Source of the DNA: Siphonodentalium dalli
Lineage: Eukaryota > Mollusca > Scaphopoda > Gadilida > Siphonodentaliidae
Reading direction: 5' to 3'
NCBI GenBank assembly: GCA_032622095.1
Contig: CP136069.1
Location: forward strand, 169,066,394 to 169,130,393
Length of the DNA: 64,000 bases
Shown: positions 34,429 to 46,936 of the stretch, in pieces
Layout of the letters: each line of letters begins with the position of its first letter
Numbering within the stretch: position 1 is the stretch's first letter
Program-made: the position numbers and the translations under genes
The notes under the pieces: model-generated
Seen by the model: only the letters and a program-made list of their open reading frames with translations
The model's database searches: none
Told to the model about the DNA's origin: nothing

Positions 34429-34537
34429 CCAAATAATCGACTCCTTAGCCACAGCAGAATTATTGGTAATTTTTCAGGATTTAGTGGGAAATATGGCTTG
34501 TTGCCATTCATCAGAAAGCTCTCCCTGAGGGAGATTG
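34427..34537. mobile_element. B-family MITE, left arm only
   Basis: TA-CAGTAATGCCCCAAATAATC to CTCTCCCTGAGGG. The second arm and the rest of the lectin cassette are deleted; the following sequence matches the distal 3' flank seen at 41796. Confidence 0.75.
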
Positions 34538-34971
34538 TTCTGTGATAACATAAAATTCACCGTAAAATGTCAAAATGCTAGCAATACAATGGTACATACA
34601 TTTACTTAGTTTCCTTCAAATTTCACTGGAGGTTAGAATTATCTCTGACGATGACATTGCCGTCAGCTTCATTTAAAAGATATCTTTCGCTGAATACTGC
34701 TCATTCATAAATTTTATGTCTTTCACATCGTGGAGTTTTTATTTGGTACATTTTAGTGTCAATGCGCATCGAGTACATATGTAGGTTGCACATTACTGTC
34801 ATTAGAATTATGTATGTACTAGTAATAAGGTATAAATGGCAGAGAGTCCACTATGTGTAGGCCTACCCTGAGCATTGCTTGTAAACAAACCCACATGGGT
34901 TGGTGTGGAATATATGATACTTCCCTCCAGCAGTATTGATCTAAACTGTGACAACTACATGTAAGTGAATG

Positions 34972-35330
34972 TTTAGACGACCACGTTTCAATCGTAAGTG
35001 GAGGAATCAGGCCCGACTAAATCGTGGATAGTTTGTTCACACGATTGTGATGTTGTCGTACATGATGATATCGTAGGTTGTTCGTATAAAGAATGTGATT
35101 GACTACCCTGCGATCATTCCAGCCACAAGTTTTACGTACACACAACTGCGATTATGTCGCAAGTGGAGGTATCCAAGGATACGCCATGATTTTGAATCTA
35201 AAATCAAACAGTGCTTGATATTATTTTTTGACTTGCGATATTGACGTGAGCATGCACAGTCTAACTATCGGTTACTACCTACGATGGAAATCCTTCCACT
35301 TACGACTGAATCGTGGTCATCTGAACGTTC
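34972..35330. mobile_element. TIR element, GACGACCACG type
   Basis: Inverted ends of about 36 bp (AGACGACCACGTTTCAATCG, then TAAGTGGAGGAAT, and complement at about 35289-35325). The second copy is at about 42115-42472 in the paired duplication. The target duplication is not clear. Confidence 0.6.
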
Positions 35331-35636
35331 ACTAAATTTGTTCCAGATAATTGTCATTTTACAACAGAGTTAAGGTGGCAACAATATGCCTTTTTCTTAG
35401 TTTTAGCCAATCAGCTTGGTGCATTTCATTTCATAGTCAAGTCTGGAAATAGTATGTCTGTTATTTGCAGAATGAGGTCCCAGAGGGTGAATTTAGTGAT
35501 GCTACCCCACACAGTGCATGGGCTAGCATCACCAAATGGGCAGCCAGACCTCGAAAACGCATTCGAAAGTCGCTAACAGATCGACACAACTGACAAAACA
35601 GACATTTAAAGATGCTTGGACAGTTAATGACCTTGG

Positions 35637-35886
35637 TTAACCCTTTGAGTGCCAGGTCGATTTTTGTATCAACCCATATACCCTGTGCCAATGCATTCTC
35701 TTATATATGCGAGTCGACCATAGGTCGCCTCACATATATAAGAGAATGCATTGGCCTAACATTTTTTTTTTTTTTTTTTTTTTTACAATTTTTTACAATT
35801 TTAATAATTTATTCTTATATTCTTTAACAGACATATTTTGTAGGTTTAGGGCCGATGAGATCGGCCCCTGGCACTCAAAGGGTTAA
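35637..35886. mobile_element. T2 piggyBac-like MITE, short form, empty paralogous site
   Basis: TTAA-flanked 250-bp copy with ends CCCTTTGAGTGCCAGG / CCTGGCACTCAAAGGG, one palindrome and a T run of about 22. The paired duplication has the unsplit GTGGTTAAAGTC at 42785-42795. Confidence 0.9.
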
Positions 35887-36552
35887 AGTAAGAAAAAGCA
35901 ATTTTTGGAAAGGTTGTTTGAGACAGATACATGTGTAAGTAATTTGTTTGTAACAGGTTCAGTGTTCGTCTCTCAAGAAAGATTACGTCACTTTGTACGA
36001 AACAGCAAACAATAATTATAAAATTGTTTTTACAGATAATCATCTTTAAATTTGTCTGTTCGGGCCATACATGCATGCAGCCGTTTTAACCATCCATATT
36101 AATGACGGCATTGTATTCCATGTATTAATGATGGTCTGTGTGTTATTACCAGTCAGTATACGACAATAGGTTAATCAACCGAATGGGAATGATGCCGGAT
36201 TAATTTATGGCTCTTTGTCTGCAACACCGATACAGTAAAAATAATATGTATGCTTTGATGACAGATATTTGTACTAAATTATACTTCATAATTCCGTTCA
36301 GAAATCTTCAGGAATCAGCATGTTAACATAGCTTATTCCTGTGGTAGTCAGCATTCTGTTCATGCCGAGATGTAGGCCCGCGCTTGAGCATTAATAGGCG
36401 AGAAATCGGTGAATTGTGACGAAGTCCGTTCGCATAGTTACGTGTGCAGGGAAGGTGAATCACTTTTATTGTGGAACAGCGCTCTGTCGGACGTATATTC
36501 TGAACACTCCACTTTTTCTTACACTGAACTTCTAGACTATCAGAAGTCTAAC

Positions 36553-36965
36553 AGACAAAGCCTGAGTTTAAGGTGCATGTCATTTGCAGAATTAGGTCCC
36601 CAGAGGGTGAGTCCAGTGATGTTATCCCACATAGTGGGGTAGCATAACCAAATTCACCCTCTGGGGACCTTATTCTACATGGCCTCATCTGCTATGGGAG
36701 ACATAAACTCAGGTTGAAGTTCCCAAATGGTGAATATAGTGATGTACACCCATTGGGAACCTCGATTATGCAATGTGTTGTTTGCCAATTTGGGGATATA
36801 GAGAAACTAAACTAAAGAAGAAATAGTATCTATGTGAAGAAGTTTCTATAGAGATTTTATAATAAAAAAACTTTCCAGAGAAGATGAGGCCTAAGCAAAA
36901 TGAGGTCCCCAGTGGGTGAATTTAGTGATAGGCCACTATGAGGGATAGCGTCTCTAATAGGGCTC
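36553..36965. mobile_element. C-family long hAT-like element, right end eroded
   Basis: The left end AAGCCTGAGTTTAAGGTGC with foldback 36590-36675, then TTCCCAAATGG/CCATTGGGAAC and a second partial foldback near 36900. The order is the same as in 4689-5118. The final inverted end is lost. Confidence 0.6.
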
Positions 36966-37739
36966 AATAAGTTCACATCCCATAATCAATTTGATATGGA
37001 CACCCCAGATTGATCTGACTCTACAACTGCTCTGGTTCCATTTACTTCCATATTAAATGGGTAATTGAGTATTACAATCTCTTTTGTGCTGGAATACCAG
37101 TAGCATTTCCAATAAGGATGGACTGATCATACAACAGTATATGTCATCTTGCCATTTCTGGATCATGTCTCAGGTTTCAAAGATCAGTATTTTATGGGCA
37201 TTCTGTTGGATTAAGGACATGCATTTACATGCGCCACCCTGCCATAATGAATACTGCAGTAATAATTAAGCTATGTCAACACTCTCATTCCCTCATATCT
37301 ATTCCTTCCATTATTTGTATAAATGGGAAGATGAGAGGTAGAATTTCTTAACTGTTTAGCAATATTAAAGCATTTATTTCTATGTATATGCCAATACATA
37401 GAGGATACCTATGGTTTTTGAGTGAATACCATTATTATTTCATGAGTGACTAGCAACGGTAATGTGAATTCCCACTCCTAATCACTCATGAAATAATATG
37501 GGATTCACTCAAAACAGGTGTTCTATTTATTATACAAATGTACTAGTATTATAGGCTTTAACCATGTCAATAATTATTTTTAATGTATTCATACTCCTTA
37601 ATTGCCAAATAACTTCTCACAAAGCATGCACAAAATTTCAGTTATATATTGATTATTGTTGTTTGCCAATTTAACAAATGCCAAATAACAGTAAAATGAC
37701 ATTCTATTTTTGAAATAATGACACTACATGTACTTCAGT
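36966..37739. other. Unassigned, with a ~100-bp hairpin at 37415-37514
   Basis: TTTTGAGTGAATACCATTAT pairs with the complement ending GGGATTCACTCAAAA; the inner part TTTCATGAGTGA/TCACTCATGAAA also pairs. It is probably a foldback element. The remainder is featureless. Confidence 0.5.
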
Positions 37740-38139
37740 TTAACCCTTTACCCAACAAACCGGCCAAAAACGGCCAAATAAAGCTGCAACAGCCTAAATT
37801 ATCTTGGGTCTGTCTCAATAAAACCATACACATATGGGTATCATTGGAACCGTCTCATTGACCACATTGTGATGGTTACAGTTATGCCCTGTGCCAATGC
37901 ATTCTCTTATATATGCGAGTCGACCATAGGTCGCCTCGCATATATAAGAGAATGCATTGGCCTAAAAAAAACTTTTTTTTAACACTTTTTACCATTTTTT
38001 CTTACATTCTTTAACAATTTTATAATTTTTAATGTGTTAAGCCAATGCATTCTCTTATATATGCGAGGCGACCTATGGTCGACTCGCATATATAAGAGAA
38101 TGCATTGGCACAGGGCCCTTCTGTTGGGTAAAGGGTTAA
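37740..38139. mobile_element. T1 piggyBac-like MITE
   Basis: A complete TTAA-flanked 400-bp copy with palindromes at 37889-37959 and 38040-38107. The only T1 copy inside the lectin array. Confidence 0.88.
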
Positions 38140-38239
38140 ACAAGTCTTTTTTATCATGTTCATACAGGTAGTTCTGATGCGCATTGATATTTATTCACTA
38201 TTATTCGGTGAATTTACCGAAAGTAAGTGACAGGGAAGA

Positions 38240-39290
38240 TATCATTTTTAAATAACAAAATGATATCTTTACTGTCGGTCCAGACACTAAATACGATATT
38301 TACTTTGCGATAATTTCCCACTATTTAATGGGGAAGCATAAAATCCATTTTATTTTCATGCATAATGTTGAGCAGCATATATTAAATACAGATGGGAAAT
38401 TTTCACCTCAATTTTCCCCAAATAAGATCCTCATTTCAATTTGGAAAGTCATTTTAAAATTTGACCAAAAAAAAAAACAATTGGCAAGAGAAAATTTTAG
38501 TCCAGCGGCAACCATGAGGGCCACCCACCAGCCCTGCCTACATGTAGGTGCCTGGATGTTTGTGAACCTCTATTCTATATCCAACCTTTTGCAATACATC
38601 TCAAGTTCTCAACATCAGACGACTTTGAATAAAAGCTCACAAGGAACATAGATTATTCCCTCATTCTATATTAATTAAATTCATCACCACAAAGCCAGCA
38701 ACATCACAAGAGGAAGAGTCTGAATCTCATTAAAACCCCGAGTACAAATAATCATATGACACGGAGTCACGGAGATAGAAAACTGCGACAATGAGAGCTC
38801 AAGGGATGCTTTCCTTGAAAGACATATACTCTGTATACACTCATTGGCAGTGTTGCATGGTGATAAGAATTACAAGAGATCCCCGTTGACGGAAAAAATG
38901 CATTGGCGACAGGTCGAGGGATAAGCATTATGTGAACCATGAATAATCTAATTATCAATATTATGCTTTAGAGAATTTTAAAAGTATGTACAATGGCAGG
39001 GTGGAATCAATGCACAATGACACTATGCCATAGCGACATGCACCATACCAAGTAGTCAGTTCAGGTGAAGAATGAAGGCGAAACTGATCATTGGAAGTTT
39101 TCTGTGAAACATATATACTTTATAAGTGAGCACCAATACGGTAGCATGGTTACAAACACCATACAAGACAACTATACAGGAAAGAAATGCAGCCAGGACA
39201 GGCCGAGTGAAGCCTTCTGTGAACTATGAAGTATTGTTGAAGACAAGTTCCTATGACTTTTCGTGGCACACAGTACATTTGATATAAATA
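38240..39290 (+). promoter_or_regulatory. 5' flank of lectin copy 2
   Basis: Homologous to the gene 1 and gene 3 flanks. It contains the GCGGCAACCATGAGGGCC block and the unit with GAAGCCTTCTGTGAAC (about 39210). It ends GTGGCACACAG...GATATAAATAATGG. Confidence 0.45.
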
Positions 39291-40023
39291 ATGGCTGATA
39301 TTTCCCCGAGTTGGTATCACTATTCTACTGTTTGTGATAGTTCTGAGCAGAATTTTAGTGGCAATTGACGAGATACTGATTGCAAAAACAAAAAATAATT
39401 TACGATGTAGGAAGCTTTGTACATACCAGCGTTCGTGTGAGAGAATTTACTTCATGAAGAAGACATGCTTGATGATAAAAAATGTGACAAGTATTTACGG
39501 TGAAAAAGTGGTTAAATCTGCAGTGCCTGGAATGGTATGCACAACGGGAGTTTGTAGTGAGAATGAACTGTGCATTCCTACTGGCAAATGTGGTCCTGAT
39601 AGAGGTTATAGATGTGAGGTTCTCCACCATGTAGATGCCATCAATTTGAAGGGATTATATTTTTCACCCCAAAGACTTATATTTGACAAAGCAGACAGTG
39701 AATGCCAAAAACAGAAAGGACAATTATTCATCATTGCAAATCATGATGAGTGGTCACAGCTGGTTCAATTTATTCAAGAAACACCTACACTGTCCACAAT
39801 TGCAGCTTACTGGATCAACGGGGAAGACAGAATTTCAGAAGGAAATTTCACTACAACATCTGGGAATCCGATGCTTTACACAAATTGGAAACTAGGCCAA
39901 CCTAATAACAACAAAGGCAGAGAGCACTGCGTGAATTTGTGGGTAAACTATGACTACTTCATGAACGACGAGCCATGTACAAAAAAATCAGAGTTTATCT
40001 GCGAGTTTCCTCTCATCAACTGA
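39291..40023 (+). pseudogene. C-type-lectin-like copy 2, 1-nt insertion near the start
   Basis: The ATG at 39291 aligns with the other copies, but TTTCCCCGAG has one extra C compared with TTTCCCGAG in copy 5, so the frame from this ATG stops after about 25 codons. From GTG 39334 on, the old frame is open to the normal stop and keeps all cysteines. The sugar motif reads QPN instead of QPD (GQPNNNKGREHC), followed by MNDEPC. The 733-bp length equals an intact gene plus one. Either a recent pseudogene, a sequencing error, or rescued by another start. Sequons NVT and NFT are retained. Confidence 0.75.
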
Positions 40024-40084
40024 AAAACAGCAGTTATTCATTGGGTAGTAATGGATTATGCATTTATTACAAAGTGACTGTTAT

Positions 40085-40406
40085 TGAAGAAAGCCAAAGA
40101 ACAGAAAAGACAATTATTCATCATTGAAAATGGCGACCAGTGGTCACAGCCGGTTGAGTTTATTCAAGAGACACCTACATGTACACTGTCAACATTCCAG
40201 GTTACTGGATTAACGGGGAAGAAGAAAATTTCACCACAACATCTGGGAATCTGATTCCTTACACAAAATGGAACACAGGACAACCTGATAACTACAATAG
40301 TGGAGAACAATGCATGGATTTATGGGGAGGCTATGACTACCTCAAGAACGGGATGGATGGAAAAATACAGGTTTATCTGCGAATTTCCTCTCATCAACTG
40401 AAAAAT
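40085..40406 (+). pseudogene. Orphan lectin-domain cassette (c)
   Basis: AGCCAAAGAACAGAAAAGAC onward, out of frame. Then an in-frame stretch from 40179 with GYWINGEEENFTTTSGN, GQPDNYNSGEQC and GGYDYLKNG, then a shift into VYLRISSHQLKNN instead of the normal FICEFPLIN end. The same end shift is seen in cassettes at 51.2 and 56.2 kb. Confidence 0.75.
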
Positions 40407-40550
40407 AACACTGGTTCATTGGGTAGTAATGGACTTAGCATTAACACTGGTTCATTGGGTAGTAATGGACTAAGCATTAACACTGGTTCATTGGGTAGTA
40501 ATGGATTATGCATTAACACTGGTTCATTGGGTAGTAATGGATTATGTATT
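40407..40550 (+). repeat. 36-bp tandem repeat, four units, open in frame
   Basis: The unit AACACTGGTTCATTGGGTAG plus TAATGGACTTAGCATT is repeated four times and reads NTGSLGSNGLSI/CI in the frame running through the cassette. The unit is the normally untranslated sequence just after the lectin stop codon, amplified. Confidence 0.9.
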
Positions 40551-40560
40551 AAAAAGTGAC

Positions 40561-41089
40561 TCTATTGATTTGTATGAATTGTTATTTTTACATTAATATT
40601 TATGCAAATTTGTAAATAATCTGGTTCAGCTCAACATAATTTCCAGATGGCGCACGTGGACATAATGAGTGACATCATGTTTGATTCTGAAGTCGATTAG
40701 CTGCTTTGTTGGAAAATGTACACACTGACAGGTGGGAATCATTGCATTGGCAAATAGTATTGGCTAAATGGCTCTGGCATCAATAAGGTGCAACCAAAGA
40801 GTTGTTTCAACGTATCTGAGCCAAACTAAATAATTTACAAGTTTCGCCGACCATTTTCAAATGTTGACATGTGTTCTGCCACACATATTCCAAAACATAT
40901 TTGTTACAATCAGTGATGTACAGTATATCAACGCCAAATTCTAGTGTGTATTTATGAACAACTACCCTAATGATGATTTCTATTATTATTGACGGCCATC
41001 AACCACTGACAATAACAAGAGATGGACTGTCGTCTGGTGCATACCCCCTTTAGGCATACCGCCTAGTGTGGGCATATCTATAACTTAAG
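40561..41089. other. 3' flank of lectin cassette, unassigned
   Basis: Homologous in part to 51360-51740 and 56280-56640 (CAACCAAAGAGTT...CAACGTATCTGAG). No gene was seen. Confidence 0.5.
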
Positions 41090-41440
41090 ACTGATGGACC
41101 CAAAAATCAGCATTTTCATATAAACAAAAAATGAATAACTCTAGAACGGAAACTCGAACAAAACAATTGAATCCTATATTGAATGTCACCATAATAGTGA
41201 ACATCCTTACCAAATTTCATTGAGATCCCAGCACAACTGTTGAAGTTACGACATGAACAGACACTAGATGGACCAAAAACCCAACATTTCCAGATAAACA
41301 AAGATATATAACTCTAGATTGGAAAACCCGAACAAAATGATGGACACCTCTATTAAATTTCCTCATATTAGTGAACATCCATACCTAATTTAATTGAGAT
41401 CCGAGCACTACTGTTCAAGTTATGAGATGAACAGACATTG
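41090..41440. repeat. Two ~176-bp tandem units of the AACTCTAGAACGGAAA repeat
   Basis: Both units have AACTCTAGA, GTGAACATCC, AATTGAGATCC and ATGAACAGACA. Same family as 7150-7510. Followed by CACG microsatellite and poly-A. Confidence 0.6.
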
Positions 41441-42903
41441 GACAGACGTATGGATGGATGCACGCACGCACGCACAGAGAGGTGCAAAACAGTATACCCC
41501 CCTTTAAAAAAAAAAGAAGGGGGTATAATGAAACACAACATTGTTATCGTCATTCTAATTCACAATGTGAAAATTATTCATAAATAGAAGTGCAAATGTT
41601 GCTTTATAGGGAACACTTTCAAATGAATTCCGCACTCGATGTGAAATACTATATACCAAGCAACCACAAACATCTTGTTCTTTCGAAATCAATACAAAAT
41701 AATTCTGCTGTGAATTGCTCAGAATTTATAACTGCAAGTCGAAATTGAAAACATGGCCACTTGATTTTTATATTAATACAATAATATTCTCCGATTGTTC
41801 TGTGATAACATAAAATTCACCGTAAAGTGTCAAAATGCTAGCAATAATGGTACATACTTAGTTGCCTTCAAATTTCACCGGAGGTTATGATTTGTCGATT
41901 TGACGATGACATTGCCGTCAGCTTCATTAAAAAGATATCTTTCGCTGTATTCTGCTCATTCATAAATTTTATGTCTTAGCATGCAGTTCATATTCTAAAA
42001 AAAACATCTTTCATATCATGAAGTTTTTATTTGGTATTTTAGTGTCAATGCGCATGATGTACATATGATGTAGGTTGCGCATTACTGTCATTATAATTGT
42101 GTATGTACTAGGCATTCAGACAACCATGATTCAATCGTAAGTGGAGGAATCGGGCCCGACTAAATCATAGATAGTTTGTTCACATGATTGCGATGTTGTC
42201 ATACATGATGATATCGTAGATTGTTCGTAAGCATGTAATTGACTACCCTGCAATCTTTCCAGCCACGATTTTTACGCACAAACGACTGTGATTACGTCGC
42301 AAGTGGAAGTATCCAAGGATACGCCACGATTTTGAATCTAAAATCAAACAGTGCTTGATATTATTTTTTGACTTGCGATATTGACGTGAGCATGCACAGT
42401 CTAACTACCGGTTACTACCTATGATGGAAATCCTTCCACTTACGATTGAATCGTGGTCGTCTGAACGTTCACTAAATTTGTTCCAGATAATTGTCATTTT
42501 ACAACAGAGTTAAGGTGGCAACAACATGCCTTTTACTTAGTTTTAGCCAATCAGCTTGGTGCATTTTATTTCATGGTCAAGCCTGGAAATAATTTGTCTG
42601 TCATTTGCAGAATGAGGTCCCAGAGGGTGAATTTAGTGATGCTACCCCACACAGTGCATGGGCTAGCATCAACATATTCACCAAATTAGCAACCTGAGAC
42701 CTCGAAAACGCATTTGAAAGTCGCTAACTGCCCAACACAACTTACAAAACGGACATTTAAAGATGCATAGACAGTTAAAGACCGTGGTTAAAGTCATAAA
42801 ATGCAATTTTTAAAGTTTGCGGACGAAACCCATATTTTTTGGCAATTAAATTTTTTATTGTTGTTGTTGGAATCTGATGATATGGGGACCATCGAATCAG
42901 ATT

Positions 42904-43012
42904 GATGTAGATTCGGTAGGATTCCTTCCTTTTTCGGTGCCTCTTCTTCTCGCCGGTCCTTGACGCCTTCTGGGTCTTGGTGGCCTTTTTGGCTCCTGCT
43001 TTGGGGGGGCAT
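42904..43012 (-). pseudogene. Histone H2B N-terminal pseudogene fragment
   Basis: The minus-strand translation reads PPKAGAKKATKTQKASRTG, then EKKRHRKRKESYRIYI, a clear H2B N-terminal tail and start of helix 1. The ATG at 43012-43010 is followed by seven C where six would keep the frame, so the start is out of frame with the body. The match ends exactly after ESYRIYI, where D-family repeat sequence (AATCTGATTCGATGGTCCCC) takes over. The histone fold is absent. It lies in a ~400-bp insert missing from the paired duplication. Confidence 0.8.
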
Positions 43013-43374
43013 TGTGAAACGAGATAGATGAAAATTATTTTACTTGACAAAATGTCGAGAAAATATGGATCGCCGCAGAAACCGTTTTCTTTTATATCGC
43101 GAGTGCGCTCTAACGCGGATCAAATAATGCTAACCACAGTCAACTATAGTATCAAATTTCCCAAAACCTATTATTTATGAACATTTTATTCAACAAAATT
43201 TTGCCGGTAGATACATTGTAAGTAATTTGTTTGTAACAGGTTCAGTGTTGGTCTCTCAAGAAAGATTACATCACTTTGTATGAAACAATAATTATAAAAT
43301 TGTTTTGAGAGTTAATCATCATTAAATTTGTCTGTTCGGGCCATGCATGCATGCAGCCATTTTAACCATCCCTA

Positions 43375-43783
43375 TTAAAGGTACTCAATCTTATTCGATG
43401 GTCCCCATATCATCAGATTCCAACAACAACAATAACAAATTTAATTGCCAAAAAATAATGCTAACCACAGTCAACTATAGTATAAAATTTCCCAAAACCT
43501 ATTATTTATTTTTCCGGTTTGTCAAATATTTGACACAAAAAATCCACTTGATTTTAGAGTTATCCATCTTCATCTGCAGTTTGGTCCCAGACCGTCTTCC
43601 CATCAACTTTTTACTGGGCCACTAAAAAAGTATCGGTGGTGAAAAATAATAGATTTTAAAAATCGATATCTGATCACGCTGGGCTTTGATGGGTGGGTTC
43701 CTCGACTTGAATCAAATATTTGTTACCCCAAAAGACAAGTAAATAGTAATTTGCGAGTGTTACTTTGGATTATGCATCTTTAA
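43375..43783. mobile_element. D-family TTAA element with empty paralogous site
   Basis: TTAA-AGGTACTCAATC at the left and TATGCATCT-TTAA at the right, 409 bp. The paired duplication reads unsplit CCATATTAATGACGG at about 36096-36110. Confidence 0.85.
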
Positions 43784-44290
43784 TGATGGCATTGTATTCC
43801 ATGTATTAATGATGGTCGGTGTTTTATGATCAGCGAGTATAAGACAATAGGCTAATCAGCTGAATGTGAATGTAGCTGGATTAATTTGTGGCTCTTTGTC
43901 TCCAACACGATACAGTCAAAATAATATGTATGATTTGATGACAGATATTTGTACTAAATTATACTTCATAATTCCGTTCAGAAATCTTCGGGAATGAGAG
44001 TGTTAACACAGCTTATTACTGTAGTAATCAGCGTTCTGTTCCATGCCGAGATCTAGGTCAGTGCTCAAGCTGACTAGGCGAGAAATCAGCAAATTGTGAC
44101 GGAAGTCCGTTCGTATAGTCACATGTGCAGTGAAAGTGAATCACTTTTATTGTGGAACAGCACTCTGTCGGACGTATATTCTGAACACTCCACTTTTTTT
44201 CATTTCGACATGTCTGCTAATAGACTTTTTCCAGAAATCCCATATGGTACGTGTTTCTTACACTGAACTTCTAGACTATCATAAGTCTAA

Positions 44291-46928
44291 CAAACTTCGT
44301 ACAAACAAACCGTCATACTGGTTTTCTAGTTTTATGACTGACATGAAGATACTTCAACATGGACACTACATGTATATGCGATCCCAGCGTTCATGCTACA
44401 CTGAATTTATTCGGTTTATACAATTTTCCGACTCAAAAATTTAAATCATTGAACCCATTGGTCATCCATGGTCTATCCGAGCCATTTTTCCATTGTGAAG
44501 AAATTAATATATATATGCCTACATGTATGCACAGCATCGATATTGCACATTCAATGATATCCTATTGCACTGATTGGATGAAATACCCCACAGTGTATAG
44601 GACCACTGGTCTATCAATATATATCAGTTGACAGATTATCCCTCGAAGCATCTCGAATCATAATGATACTGCATGATTCCGACTTTAAAAAAAAATCCAG
44701 GTGCACAAGGCTCCCAATGGGGATCTCGCCAGTTTTTAGTTTTCGTGTGGTTTTAATTTACCATTTCTAATATCACTGAACTCTAACTCTTCGCCACCTT
44801 CGGGTCTACTATCAATCTGGACAAATCACATCTAACATCCAACTCAAGGTACCCCACAGTATTGGGGATATCACCAATGCAGTGATCTTGCGAGTGATCT
44901 TGATCATCTACAATCTTCTATCAGATCAAATAACGTATGTTCATAACCTACTATGTTCAGCAATAAACCGTTTCAGAATCCCTTATAGGAGTATTATGAG
45001 ATTCAAGTTACTGATTTTCAGACTTTCCATAAAATACTTTAAGTATTATCGAGCTTTCGTCAGCTGGTATCAAGACATCACATTGTGATCTGACAATTTC
45101 ACATTACTCTTGGACATCTTATTCAACCTAAATGTACCTCCATAGTATTCACAAAGCTCCTCATTAGCACGGAGCTACCGGTAATGACTCTACATTTGAT
45201 CTGGTCTAATGAGTCATTTGTCGCCGCATTTACTTATATGAAACTCAAAGCTAGCTGAATATGCTCTGCTCTTTCCCATCTGCGCCTTCATAATTGTATC
45301 AATAGCTGCTTCTGTCTGCATTGCGTGACATACATGTAACTGACAGGATGACTACCTTTTGATCTCTCTGTAGCTAGATGTTGGCTTGGACTGGAACCAG
45401 TAAAACTGACTTAACCACTACTACTTACGTGGATATGTAGAATAACAACCATCTGGATATGGCACTCACTGGATGTCCAAGATGAATTTGGAGCGAGCAA
45501 ATTGACCACCCACCATTCCTTGACTGATTTTGATATGTCTAATTATATATCTAGGCTGAATTCTCACATTTCGGACTTTGGAAGTGGGAACAACGTCACA
45601 CAGTCAAACACATTGAGGTGTTCAGGGTCCAGTGGTCACCACATACTTAGCAGTACCTCATTAATTGTCCCTCATCGAACTCCTCAGTTGGGTTTCTGCT
45701 TCTGCTAATCATCCTTAATCGATGCTGCAATCATACTTTGAGGGTTAACACTGGACCCCAAGATTCAATTAGTGGTCGACCACCAAATCATTCTCAATAG
45801 GGAATTTGCCTTCGATTTAGGAATGAATGCTTTATTGCGAAGACCCAAATTAATGAGTAACATGCAAAACATATATACAATATTTTATATACAATAGGTC
45901 AAGCTAGGTTGTCTACCTGGACCATTTGAAGAGAAAACCAGTCAGCCAGCATAAATAAATATGAATGCTATTGTACTTTTGGAGGGCTTTATACCACTTT
46001 GGAATTTATCAGAATACTACCACTGTCGTTATTCAATCCTGGCGACACAGCACATTCATGTGCAGATACTTCATCTCATCACAACCGTAATCGAGCTAGT
46101 GCCATAAAACGATTCATTTCCACTGAATAGACCAGTGGTTGGGACTTGTCTCATACTCCCATTCCACGTCTGACATTTCCAGACAAGCGGTTACCATACA
46201 TTTACATGTACACCCCACCTCAGCCATGCAACAAGGCATAAGAGATATTTCTTAGCTTGATGGTCTAATTTCATTAATCAGTGAAATGCGCATGGTAACT
46301 CAAATTCTGTACAATACCGGTCTGCACTATATAACAGGATAACAATGATTCTCCTTCCTTTCTCAGAAAGGCGTCATTTCCTGAAATCACCCATACACAC
46401 TGTCTTATGATTACCATTTGTTCAGCGCAATGCTATTCTTGTATCAATATCTCTGCTCATAAAGTCATACCTGTACTATCACAGGTCTAAACAGAACAGA
46501 TACTACATTCACCTCATTCTATAATGCCAAACATCCAATCTAGCTAGTTGCGGTTGACAACAACTTTGTCTTTTGCTGGACACGTCATTGGATCACGCTG
46601 ACTCTTTAGGTAATCTGACTAAAAATAACAGAACATGCATGGTATCCAGGACAATTAGTCCATGGTCTAGTGAAGTTTTACTAGTAGTAGGAACAATCAA
46701 CCTCTACTATTACTATTTTCAGGCAGTCCAGGGTATACTAGTACATGTAACTCATATTATCTTGAACACTTCCAACTGGACATTCTCTGGCATACTTAAG
46801 GCCCAACTACATGTACATCTCTTGATGCACCTATTACAAGGTTAGTTATAGGGGGTGCAGTTAACTCTCTCATAGTGTACCAGTAGCAATATATGCTGAC
46901 GTTTCACAGAACTGCACAGCTCTGGTAC
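44291..46928. other. Mostly unassigned; decayed retroelement likely
   Basis: Apart from the RT trace at 44787-44867 no clear gene remains. Many short frames with stops fit an old, decayed coding element. Confidence 0.35.
44787..44867 (+). mobile_element. Decayed reverse-transcriptase trace (DIRS/LTR type)
   Basis: The frame reads LFATFGSTINLDKSHLT, then SNSRYPTVLG. This resembles the conserved RT segment (G-F-x-I-N-x-x-K-S-x-L, ending in L-G) of DIRS and Gypsy-like elements. Stops occur on both sides and no intact domain is left. Confidence 0.45.
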
Positions 46929-46936
46929 TTAACATG

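Larger units (their letters stand above)
34538..36560. repeat. Segmental duplication, copy 1 (pair: 41796-44290)
   Basis: Both copies start GATTGTTCTGTGATAACATA and run to TTCTTACACTGAACTTCTAG. Differences are mainly insertions: a T2 MITE here (35637), an H2B-bearing insert and a D element in the other. No gene lies within. Confidence 0.8.
41796..44290. repeat. Segmental duplication, copy 2 (pair: 34538-36560)
   Basis: Contains the second GACGACCACG TIR element (about 42115-42472), a C-family fragment (about 42595-42680), the H2B-bearing insert (about 42810-43207) and a D element (43375-43783). Confidence 0.8.

Noticed and set aside
41449-41530. CACG microsatellite and poly-A tract as a retrotransposon tail
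   Set aside because: No upstream coding element or target duplication was found.
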